Below the pieces are notes generated by a model. It had not been told where the DNA came from and searched no databases. It saw only the letters and a list, made by a program, of their open reading frames with translations. Below, piece after piece: positions 16,357 to 22,598 of a stretch of 22,598 nt of DNA. Numbering within the stretch: the first letter of the stretch is position 1; every line of letters starts with the position of its first letter. The translations under genes and the position numbers were made by a program. The stretch is from an uncultured Treponema sp. (GTDB lineage Bacteria; Spirochaetota; Spirochaetia; Treponematales; Treponemataceae), in the NCBI GenBank assembly GCA_937892225.1, contig CALAUH010000153.1:1-22598 (forward strand), read 5' to 3'.

Positions 16357-17463
16357 ATGGAAATGACTTTAAGATGGTACGGAACTGGTTTTGATTCCGT
16401 AACTTTGCAGCAGATTCGCCAGGTACCGGGTGTACACGGCGTTATTACAACATTATACGATTCAGTTCCAGGTGATGCTTGGGAACTTTCAGCAATTCAG
16501 AAAATTAAAAAAGAAGTTTCTGATGCCGGATTAAAAATTGCCGGTATTGAAAGTGTAAATATTCACGACGACATTAAAATTGGTGGTGGAGACCGCGATA
16601 AATATATTGAAAATTACATTAAAACTTTGGAACGTCTTGGTAAGGAAGACATTCATATGGTTTGTTATAACTTTATGCCTGTTTTTGACTGGACTCGTTC
16701 CGAACTTGCACGTGTTTGCGAAGATGGTTCTACAGTTTTAGCTTATAATTCTACAAAAATTGACGGTGTAAAACCAGAAGCAATGTTTGCAAGTATCGAC
16801 AAGGATTCAAACGGTTTTATTCTTCCAGGCTGGGAACCAGAACGAATGGCTCGTGTAAAAGAATTGTTTGGAATGTATAAAGAAGTTACATCAGAAAAAC
16901 TTTTTGATAATCTTGTTTATTTCTTAAAAGCTATTATGCCTGTTTGTGATAAATATAATATTGATATGGCAATCCATCCGGATGATCCTGCATGGCCGGT
17001 ATTTGGTCTTCCACGCATTATTACATGCCAGGAAAATGTTGTTCGTATGCTTAAAACAGTTGATAATCCACATAACGGAATTACTTTCTGTACTGGTTCA
17101 TATGGTACAAACCGAAAGAATGATTTATGTGAATTTATAAAAGCATGTACTGGCCGTATTCATTTTGCTCATGTTCGTAACCTTAAATTTAATACAGCAA
17201 TTGATGATCCTGTTCAGGATTTCCAGGAATCAGCACACCTTTCTTCTACAGGTTCTTTTGATATGTTCAAGATTGTAAAAACTTTATACGAAACAGGTTT
17301 TGATGGAATTATCCGTCCTGACCATGGCCGTATGATCTGGGGTGAAAAAGCCATGCCAGGTTACGGCTTATACGACCGTGCACTTGGTGCCACATACTTA
17401 CAAGGGCTTTGGGAAGCATGTGCAAAATCTTTTGATCGTTCAAATGTAAAATTGTATAAATAG
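16357..17463 (+). CDS. uxuA: D-mannonate dehydratase
   Basis: Converts D-mannonate to 2-keto-3-deoxy-D-gluconate plus water (EC 4.2.1.8), the third step of glucuronate breakdown, in the cytoplasm with a divalent metal such as Mn2+. The 368 residues are full length for the family. The N-terminus MEMTLRWYG is diagnostic. The metal-site and catalytic candidates are visible: H207 in AIHPDDPAWP, C245 in FCTGSYG, H272 in HFAHVRNL, and D322/H323 in RPDHGRM. It is the first gene of the operon, behind a palindrome and promoter, and is followed by a hairpin repeat (17470-17550) before uxuB. Codon use is visibly less AT-extreme than in the preceding TPR and barrel genes, as expected for a better-expressed operon. 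Assignment is secure. Confidence 0.97.
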   Translation: MEMTLRWYGTGFDSVTLQQIRQVPGVHGVITTLYDSVPGDAWELSAIQKIKKEVSDAGLKIAGIESVNIHDDIKIGGGDRDKYIENYIKTLERLGKEDIHMVCYNFMPVFDWTRSELARVCEDGSTVLAYNSTKIDGVKPEAMFASIDKDSNGFILPGWEPERMARVKELFGMYKEVTSEKLFDNLVYFLKAIMPVCDKYNIDMAIHPDDPAWPVFGLPRIITCQENVVRMLKTVDNPHNGITFCTGSYGTNRKNDLCEFIKACTGRIHFAHVRNLKFNTAIDDPVQDFQESAHLSSTGSFDMFKIVKTLYETGFDGIIRPDHGRMIWGEKAMPGYGLYDRALGATYLQGLWEACAKSFDRSNVKLYK

Positions 17464-17469
17464 AATTTA

Positions 17470-17550
17470 TTTCTCGCAGATTACGCGGATTAACGCAGAT
17501 TTTTTTCTATATTTTTTATATCTGCGAAAATCTGCGGGATCTGCGAGATA
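17470..17550. repeat. Repeat family A, copy 1: long imperfect inverted repeat (CGCAGAT units)
   Basis: Fills the gap between uxuA and uxuB. Two 31-base arms (17470-17500 and 17520-17550) pair at 25 of 31 positions around a 19-base T-rich loop. Each arm holds three CGCAGAT-like units spaced 9-10 bases apart (17475, 17484 with CGCGGAT, and 17494), mirrored as ATCTGCG units on the right. The left arm matches the left arm of copy 2 (21446-21476) at 28 of 31 bases. It starts six bases after the uxuA stop and ends just before the uxuB ribosome site (AAGGA, 17559-17563). Transcribed, it would fold into a long hairpin. Similar CGCRGATT-rich intergenic elements occur in many bacterial genomes; whether this copy is mobile or regulatory is unknown. 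Confidence 0.9.
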
Positions 17551-17567
17551 AAAATAAGAAGGATAAT

Positions 17568-19175
17568 ATGAAACTTACAAAAGAAGGTTTAAAAACTGGA
17601 GAATGGGCTAGTAAAGGCTATTCTCTTCCTCAGTTTGATTTTGATAAAGTTCAGAAGTCAACTCATGATGCTCCTTTCTGGATTCACTTTGGTGCTGGTA
17701 ACATTTTCCGTGCTTTTCAGGCTAACGTTGTTCAGGAACTTTTGAATAAAGGGGTTTTGGACCGCGGTTTAGTTGTTGCAGAAGGTTATGATTACGAAAT
17801 TATCGAAAAAATGTACAAACCTCACGACAATATTGGCGTACTTGTAACATTAAAATCATCTGGAAATGTAGAAAAAACTGTAGTTGGTTCAATTATGGAA
17901 GCTTTAACTGCAGATTCAGCAAATGAAGCAGACTGGAGCCGACTTTGTGAAATCTTCCGTAATCCTTCTTTACAAATGGTAACTTTTACAATCACAGAAA
18001 AAGGATATTTATTGCACAACGCTTCTGGTGTAGCAATGCCAGGTGTTGATGATGACTTTGCTGCTGGCCCTGTTTTGCCTAAATCTTACATTGGTAAAGT
18101 TGTTACATTGATACATGAACGTTATGTAAATGGTGAACTTCCACTTGCAGTTGTAAGTATGGATAACTGTTCGCACAATGGTGACAAAATTAAAGCAGCG
18201 GTAATAGAATTTGCAAAAGAATGGGAAAATCGCGGCGTTTGTAAACCAGGATTCTTAGATTATGTTCAGAATGAATCAAAAATCACTTTCCCTTGGACAA
18301 TGATAGATAAAATCACTCCACGTCCAGATGTAAAAATCGAAAAGATTCTTAATGATGATGGAATTGAACAGCTTGAACCTGTAATCACTTCTAAAAAAAC
18401 TTACGTTGCTCCTTTTGTAAATGCAGAAGAAGTTCAGTATCTTGTAATTGAAGATAAATTTCCAAATGGTCGTCCTGAACTTGAAAAAGCAGGCCTTTAT
18501 TTTACAGACCGCGAAACTGTAGATAAAGTTGAAAAAATGAAGGTTTGTACTTGTTTAAATCCACTTCATACTTTCCTTGCCGTAAGCGGATGTTTGCTTG
18601 GCTACACTTTAATTGCAGATGAAATGAAAGATGATGATTTACTTCGTCTTGTAAAACGTCTTGGTTATGATGAAGGTCTTCCTGTTGTAGTGGATCCTGG
18701 AATCATTAAACCAAAGAACTTTATTGATGAAGTTGTAAATATTCGTGTTCCAAACCCCTTTATGCCAGATACTCCACAGCGAATTGCGTGCGATACTTCT
18801 CAGAAGCTTAGCATTCGTTTTGGTGAAACAATTAAAAAGTATTTGGACCGTAAAGATTTAGATATTTCAAAACTTGAAGTTCTTCCATTGGTAGAAGCTT
18901 TGTGGCTCCGTTACTTAATGGGAATTGGTGACGATGGAAAAGCCTTTGAACTTAGCCCTGATCCACTTTTAGCAGAAGTTCAGCCAGTTGTAGCTAACGT
19001 AAAACTTGGACAAAAGTTTGATGTTCACGCTACAGTTGAGCCACTTTTAAAACGTGCCGATATTTTTGGTGTAGACTTATACAAAGCAGGCCTTGGTGAA
19101 AAAGTAGAAGCTTACTTTGAAAAATTGACATCAGGCGTTGGCGCAGTACGAAATACTTTGAAAAGCATTTCGTAA
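17568..19175 (+). CDS. uxuB: D-mannonate oxidoreductase (fructuronate reductase)
   Basis: Reduces D-fructuronate to D-mannonate with NADH (EC 1.1.1.57), the second step of glucuronate use. It belongs to the polyol-specific long-chain dehydrogenases. The 535 residues are in the range of the longer clostridial/Thermotoga-like forms (the E. coli enzyme is shorter). The N-terminal nucleotide-binding motif is HFGAGNIFRAFQ (40-51). ITEKGY follows at 142-147 and DNCSHNGD at 199-206. The catalytic Lys/Asn/His set appears as K325, N331 and H334 in KVCTCLNPLHT, with one residue more between Lys and Asn than in mannitol 2-dehydrogenase. AAGGA at 17559-17563 precedes the ATG by four bases. It is flanked by repeat A upstream and repeat B downstream, whose first bases overlap its stop codon. 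Identity is firm. Confidence 0.95.
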   Translation: MKLTKEGLKTGEWASKGYSLPQFDFDKVQKSTHDAPFWIHFGAGNIFRAFQANVVQELLNKGVLDRGLVVAEGYDYEIIEKMYKPHDNIGVLVTLKSSGNVEKTVVGSIMEALTADSANEADWSRLCEIFRNPSLQMVTFTITEKGYLLHNASGVAMPGVDDDFAAGPVLPKSYIGKVVTLIHERYVNGELPLAVVSMDNCSHNGDKIKAAVIEFAKEWENRGVCKPGFLDYVQNESKITFPWTMIDKITPRPDVKIEKILNDDGIEQLEPVITSKKTYVAPFVNAEEVQYLVIEDKFPNGRPELEKAGLYFTDRETVDKVEKMKVCTCLNPLHTFLAVSGCLLGYTLIADEMKDDDLLRLVKRLGYDEGLPVVVDPGIIKPKNFIDEVVNIRVPNPFMPDTPQRIACDTSQKLSIRFGETIKKYLDRKDLDISKLEVLPLVEALWLRYLMGIGDDGKAFELSPDPLLAEVQPVVANVKLGQKFDVHATVEPLLKRADIFGVDLYKAGLGEKVEAYFEKLTSGVGAVRNTLKSIS

Positions 19176-19248
19176 TGAAGAATTAAAAATGAAAAATTAA
19201 GAATTGAGTGAAAAATTATTTTTCATTCTTCATTTTTAATTTTTCATT
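19174..19248. repeat. Repeat family B, copy 1: AT-rich inverted repeat
   Basis: Fills the uxuB-uxaC gap. Arms 19174-19197 and 19225-19248 pair at 22 of 24 positions. Between them lies a second palindrome, TGAAAAATTATTTTTCA (19209-19225). The units are variants of ATGAARAATTAA. Its right part (19218-19248) is the exact reverse complement of 20747-20777 at the other end of uxaC. The first two bases belong to the uxuB stop codon, and the uxaC ribosome site (GAGG, 19250-19253) begins just after it. Confidence 0.88.
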
Positions 19249-19259
19249 CGAGGTAAAAT

Positions 19260-20759
19260 ATGACAACATTTATGAATAAAGATTTCTTATTACAAACAGA
19301 CACTGCTAAGCAACTGTATCATAACTTTGCCTCGCATGAACCAATATTTGATTTTCATAATCATCTTTCGGCTCAGGAAATTTATGAAAATAAAACGCTT
19401 GGAAATCTTGCAAATGCGTGGTTAGACCATGATCATTATAAATGGCGTGCAATGCGTGCGGCCGGTGTTCCTGAAGAGTTGATTACTGGTCATATTCGTT
19501 TGGACGGAACTGTAAAAAGCGATGAAGAAATTCAGAAGTTGTTTCCATTGTCATTTTGGGAATCGCTTCAGGATGCTATTACATCTCGCGAAAGTTACGA
19601 TTACATACGTTACTTGGCTTTTGTCCGCACTTTGCAAGGATGTGTAGGAAATCCACTTTATCATTGGAGTCACTTGGAACTTCAGCGTTATTTTGGTGTG
19701 ACTGAACCAATTACAGAAGCAAATGCAAAGGAAATCTGGGATAAATGTAATGCACTTTTAGCAAAACCAGAGTTTGCTCCACGCGGACTTCTTGAAAAAT
19801 TGAATGTAAAGGCTCTTTGTACAACTGATGATCCTTTGGATACTTTGGAATATCACAAAAAACTGGCTGCTGAATGGAAAAATGTAAAAGTTCTTCCATC
19901 TTTCCGACCGGATTTGGCAATCAATGTTGAAAATCCTGTTTATCCAGTTTATATTTCAAAATTACAGGAAATGACTGGAATAAAAATCAATAATATTGAT
20001 GACATGATTAAAGCTTTTTCAATCCGTATGGATTATTTTAAAGCTTGTGGTAGTGTTGTTAGTGATCATTCTTTGGAAACAGATTTTTATCTTCCTGCAA
20101 AAAAAGATGATGTTGATTATATTTTCAAAAAAGCATGGGTTGGTAAAAAACTTACACATGATGAACTTGCACAGTATAAAGGCTATGTTTTAATTGAACT
20201 TGGTAAATTATATGCCCAGAAAGGTTTTGTAATGCAGATTCATATTGGTGCTATACGTGATAACAATACTGCAATGCTTAATGCTGCTGGAAAAAATATT
20301 GGTGAAGACAGTCTGCATGATTTCAATTATGCCTCACAGCTTGGTGCCGTTTTAAACGGAATCTACAGTGCGATGGTTGAGCCTGTCGAAACCACTCCAA
20401 AAGTAATCTTGTATAACTTGAATCCAAAAGACAACGAAGCTTTAGCAACAATGGTTGCAAATTTTCGAAATTGTATTTTTGGACCTGCATGGTGGTTTAA
20501 TGATCACAAAGATGGAATTGAAGAACAGATTCGTGTTTATGCAAGAACATCAACATTAGGAAATTACGTTGGAATGCTTACAGATTCAAGAAGTTTCTTA
20601 AGCTATCCACGTCATGAATATTTCCGCCGAATCTTATGTAATTACATAGGAAACCTTGTAGAAAACGGCGAATTCCCAAATGACGAAAAACTCTTAGGAA
20701 AAATTGTTCAAAAAATAAGCTACTCAAATTCTATAGAGTTTTTCGAAATGAAAAATTAA
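19260..20759 (+). CDS. uxaC: Glucuronate isomerase (uronate isomerase)
   Basis: Isomerises D-glucuronate to D-fructuronate and can also turn D-galacturonate into D-tagaturonate (EC 5.3.1.12), in the cytoplasm. It belongs to the amidohydrolase-superfamily uronate isomerases. The 499 residues are a normal length. The metal-binding HxH is H33/H35 in IFDFHNHLSAQE. Other family motifs are LDHDHYKWRAMR (55-66), TGHIRLDG, LCTTDDPLDTLEYHK, PSFRPD, SDHSLE, MQIHIGAIRDNN and WWFNDHKDGIEEQIR. GAGG six bases before the ATG supports the start. The last codons (for M, K, N and the stop) are supplied by repeat copy B', so the C-terminus may have been remodelled by the repeat. Because uxuA/uxuB are present and uxaA/uxaB are not, the glucuronate branch is its likely role here. 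Confidence 0.96.
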   Translation: MTTFMNKDFLLQTDTAKQLYHNFASHEPIFDFHNHLSAQEIYENKTLGNLANAWLDHDHYKWRAMRAAGVPEELITGHIRLDGTVKSDEEIQKLFPLSFWESLQDAITSRESYDYIRYLAFVRTLQGCVGNPLYHWSHLELQRYFGVTEPITEANAKEIWDKCNALLAKPEFAPRGLLEKLNVKALCTTDDPLDTLEYHKKLAAEWKNVKVLPSFRPDLAINVENPVYPVYISKLQEMTGIKINNIDDMIKAFSIRMDYFKACGSVVSDHSLETDFYLPAKKDDVDYIFKKAWVGKKLTHDELAQYKGYVLIELGKLYAQKGFVMQIHIGAIRDNNTAMLNAAGKNIGEDSLHDFNYASQLGAVLNGIYSAMVEPVETTPKVILYNLNPKDNEALATMVANFRNCIFGPAWWFNDHKDGIEEQIRVYARTSTLGNYVGMLTDSRSFLSYPRHEYFRRILCNYIGNLVENGEFPNDEKLLGKIVQKISYSNSIEFFEMKN

Positions 20760-20777
20760 AAATGAAGAATGAAAAAT
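20747..20777. repeat. Repeat family B, copy 2: perfect inverted copy of 19218-19248
   Basis: These 31 bases are the exact reverse complement of 19218-19248, so uxaC sits between two perfect 31-bp inverted repeats about 1.5 kb apart. The copy overlaps the last codons and stop of uxaC and continues into the gap before eda. It is a single arm; no matching hairpin partner lies beside it. Confidence 0.88.
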
Positions 20778-20780
20778 AAA

Positions 20781-20786
20781 AAGGAG
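20781..20786 (+). promoter_or_regulatory. Ribosome binding site of eda, displaced from the start
   Basis: AAGGAG is the only good Shine-Dalgarno before eda, but it lies 18 bases before the ATG at 20805. An ATT at 20796 is in frame (ATT AAA AGA ATG) at a normal 9-base distance and is the only alternative start before a TAA at 20790. ATT starts are rare, so I keep the ATG. The A/T-rich stretch between the two looks like added repeat-type sequence. Confidence 0.5.
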
Positions 20787-20804
20787 AAATAAAAAATTAA
20801 AAGA

Positions 20805-21443
20805 ATGAACGATATATTAAAACAAATTGGAAATACAGGAATTGTTCCTGTTGTTGTTTTGAATAAGGTTAGCGATGCTGTTCCTTTGGCTGATGCATTG
20901 ATTAAAGGTGGTCTTCCTTGTGCTGAAGTTACATTCCGTACAGATGCTGCTGAAGGTGCAATTAAAGAAATCAGCAAAAAGTTCCCACAAATGTTTGTAG
21001 GTGCTGGAACAGTTCTTACAACTGAACAGGTTGACCGTGCAATTGGTGCTGGCGCTAAGTTTATCGTTAGCCCGGGATTTAATCCAAAAGTTGTAGAATA
21101 TTGTCTTAAAAATAATTATCCAATCTGCCCTGGAATTATGACTCCAACAGAATTGGAAATGGCACTTGGTTTTGGTCTTGATGTTGTAAAGTTCTTCCCA
21201 GCTGAAAATGCAGGCGGACTTAAAATGATTAAAGCTATGTCTGCTCCATACACAATGATGAAATTTATGCCAACAGGTGGAATCAACGCAACAAACGTCC
21301 GCGATTATTTAGCTTGTGATAAAATTTTAGCATGCGGTGGCAGCTGGATGGTAAAAGGGGATTTAATTTCCGCTGGAAATTTTGCAGAAATTGAAAAATT
21401 AACTCGCGAAGCTGCAGAAATTGTTCGTGAAATAAGAAAATAG
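20805..21443 (+). CDS. eda: KDPG/KHG aldolase
   Basis: Splits 2-keto-3-deoxy-6-phosphogluconate into pyruvate and glyceraldehyde 3-phosphate (EC 4.1.2.14, often also 4.1.3.16), the last step of this pathway. The 212 residues are full length for a single-domain TIM-barrel aldolase. The Schiff-base Lys is K129 in VVKFFPAE. The catalytic Glu is E41 in AEVTFRT, with R45 nearby; both keep the spacing known from the E. coli enzyme. The phosphate-site motifs GAGTVLT (66-72), SPGFNP (89-94) and PTGGIN are present. The ATG is preceded by a distant AAGGAG (18 bases), so translation efficiency or the exact start is unsure. It is followed three bases after the stop by repeat A copy 2. Assignment is secure. 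Confidence 0.96.
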   Translation: MNDILKQIGNTGIVPVVVLNKVSDAVPLADALIKGGLPCAEVTFRTDAAEGAIKEISKKFPQMFVGAGTVLTTEQVDRAIGAGAKFIVSPGFNPKVVEYCLKNNYPICPGIMTPTELEMALGFGLDVVKFFPAENAGGLKMIKAMSAPYTMMKFMPTGGINATNVRDYLACDKILACGGSWMVKGDLISAGNFAEIEKLTREAAEIVREIRK

Positions 21444-21445
21444 AA

Positions 21446-21529
21446 TATCTCGCAGATTACGCAGATAAACGCAGATAAATTAATAAAAAAAATTAAAAAT
21501 CTGCGATAATCAGCGAAATCTGCGAGAAA
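21446..21529. repeat. Repeat family A, copy 2: long imperfect inverted repeat (CGCAGAT units)
   Basis: Fills the eda-kdgK gap. Arms 21446-21476 and 21499-21529 pair at 26 of 31 positions around a 22-base AT loop. Most arm mismatches are A-for-T changes that leave the CGCAGAT cores intact. It is the partner of 17470-17550: left arms agree at 28 of 31, right arms at 26 of 31. The kdgK ribosome site (AGGAG, 21536-21540) follows directly. In the mRNA it would form a stable hairpin that could set different transcript stability or coupling for kdgK. Confidence 0.9.
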
Positions 21530-21546
21530 AATTTTAGGAGATTTTT

Positions 21547-22566
21547 ATGAAAGTTGTTACTTTTGGTGAAATAATGCTTAGACTTGAACCTGAAGGATAT
21601 TTCCGTTTTGTTCAGGTTGATAAAATGACTTCTACATTTGGTGGTGGAGAAGCTAACGTTGCAGTATCTTTGGCAAATTATGGTTTGGATGCATATTACG
21701 TTACAAAATTGCCAAAACACGAAATTGGACAGGCTGCAATCAACTCTTTGCGTAGATTTGGTGTAAATACAAACTACATTGTTCGTGGTGGTGACCGTGT
21801 TGGTATTTATTACAACGAAAGAGGAGCAAGTCAACGTGGTTCAAAATGTATTTACGACCGTGCTCATTCTTCAATTGCAGAGGCTAAGCCAGAAGATTTT
21901 GACTGGAAAACAATTTTTGCTGATTGTAAATGGTTTCATTTGACGGGAATTACTCCAGCTTTAGGTGGAAACATGGTTCAGATTTGTATTGAAGCTTGTA
22001 AGGCTGCAAAAGCTGCGGGTGCTACAGTAAGCTGCGATTTGAACTACCGCGGTAAACTTTGGACTCGTGAAGAAGCCCGTAAAGCAATGACAGAAATCTG
22101 TAAATATGTTGATGTTTGTATTTCCAACGAAGAAGATGCAAAAGACGTATTTGGAATTGAAGCAGAAAATACAGATATTAATGGCGGAAAATTAAATAAA
22201 GAAGGATATAAATCAGTTGCAAAACAATTGGCAGACAAGTTTGGATTTAAGAAAGTTGCAATTACTTTGCGTACTTCAATAAACGCTAACCGCAATAACT
22301 GGGCTGCTCTTTTATACGACGGCAAAGATTACTGCTTTAGCAAAGAATATGAAATGCTTATTGTAGACCGCGTTGGTGGTGGTGACAGTTTTGGTGGCGG
22401 ACTCATTTACGCTCTCTTAAACGGCAAGTCTACTCAGGACGCTGTAGAATTTGCTGTTGCAGCTTCTTGTCTTAAACATTCAATTGAAGGCGACTACAAC
22501 ATGGTTTCTGTAGACGAAGTAGAAAAACTCGCCGGCGGTAACGGTTCTGGTCGTATTCAGAGATAG
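21547..22566 (+). CDS. kdgK: 2-keto-3-deoxygluconate kinase (PfkB family)
   Basis: Phosphorylates 2-keto-3-deoxy-D-gluconate with ATP to KDPG (EC 2.7.1.45), linking UxuA to Eda. The 339 residues are normal for PfkB/ribokinase-type KDG kinases. The N-terminal strand VTFGEIMLRLEP and the substrate-site segment FGGGEANVAVSLANYG (31-46) are typical. The C-terminal signature is VGGGDSFGGGLIYALLNG with catalytic base D280; the usual GAGD appears as GGGD. AGGAG at 21536-21540, six bases before the ATG, is a strong ribosome site. The gene closes the visible operon, and a small inverted repeat follows at 22569-22589. PfkB family is certain. The KDG specificity follows from its neighbours and its likeness to KdgK; other 2-keto sugar acids are possible. 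Confidence 0.93.
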   Translation: MKVVTFGEIMLRLEPEGYFRFVQVDKMTSTFGGGEANVAVSLANYGLDAYYVTKLPKHEIGQAAINSLRRFGVNTNYIVRGGDRVGIYYNERGASQRGSKCIYDRAHSSIAEAKPEDFDWKTIFADCKWFHLTGITPALGGNMVQICIEACKAAKAAGATVSCDLNYRGKLWTREEARKAMTEICKYVDVCISNEEDAKDVFGIEAENTDINGGKLNKEGYKSVAKQLADKFGFKKVAITLRTSINANRNNWAALLYDGKDYCFSKEYEMLIVDRVGGGDSFGGGLIYALLNGKSTQDAVEFAVAASCLKHSIEGDYNMVSVDEVEKLAGGNGSGRIQR

Positions 22567-22568
22567 TT

Positions 22569-22589
22569 CCTGTAACTGAAATTTACAGG
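22569..22589 (+). terminator. Small inverted repeat after kdgK, possible weak terminator
   Basis: CCTGTAA and TTACAGG form a perfect 7-bp stem around the 7-base loop CTGAAAT, three bases after the kdgK stop. No T run follows within the nine bases left in the window, so this may instead be a 3' stabilising hairpin or a regulator site. It is too close to the edge to decide. Confidence 0.35.
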
Positions 22590-22598
22590 TAGTAATAA

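Noticed and set aside
17470..21529. CGCAGAT repeats as a CRISPR array
   Set aside because: Only two separated elements, each an inverted repeat, with no regular spacers and no cas genes.
21547..22566. GGGD instead of GAGD in kdgK as a sign of inactivation
   Set aside because: The catalytic Asp and glycine-rich loop are intact and Ala-to-Gly at this place is a mild change.

Overview
The window comes from an AT-rich bacterium. The best fit is a host-associated or rumen-type treponeme (Spirochaetota). The reasons are AT-rich genes with a strong preference for AAA/GAA/TTA codons, the style of the fused cyclase, CoA-activase and TPR genes, and the hexuronate operon. The genus is inferred, not proven. 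No rRNA, tRNA, CRISPR array, transposase or phage gene was seen.

Layout: (1) 1-410, minus strand: the 5' part of murJ (lipid II flippase). (2) 411-487: a divergent promoter region whose two promoters overlap. (3) 488-3687: a membrane-bound class III nucleotide cyclase overlapped by a membrane-anchored coiled-coil protein. (4) 3750-16212: a tightly packed series of seven plus-strand genes. It starts with a 1497-residue fused acyl-CoA dehydratase activase, followed by a secreted protein of unknown function, a large exported TPR protein, a probable outer-membrane beta-barrel, then ExbB, ExbD and a TonB-like protein. (5) 16213-16356: a regulatory gap with an 18-bp perfect palindrome and a promoter. 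(6) 16357-22566: uxuA-uxuB-uxaC-eda-kdgK, a complete route from D-glucuronate to pyruvate and glyceraldehyde 3-phosphate. (7) 22567-22598: a small inverted repeat at the window edge.

How the genes work together: UxaC isomerises glucuronate to fructuronate, UxuB reduces it to mannonate, UxuA dehydrates that to 2-keto-3-deoxygluconate (KDG), KdgK phosphorylates it to KDPG, and Eda splits KDPG. Transporter and regulator genes are not in view. In the upstream cluster, ExbB/ExbD/TonB would form an inner-membrane proton-driven motor. The exported TPR protein and the barrel are the obvious candidates for what it acts on, and the barrel carries a TonB-box-like N-terminus but no visible plug domain.

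The most unusual features: all four internal gaps of the hexuronate operon are filled by two unrelated repeat families in mirror order (A-B-B-A), and uxaC is bracketed by a perfect 31-bp inverted repeat. Other points of interest are the dedicated TonB-type module without a classical receptor, two promoter/start arrangements that suggest leaderless mRNAs (murJ and the CoA-activase gene), and a cyclase lacking the usual purine-recognition lysine.
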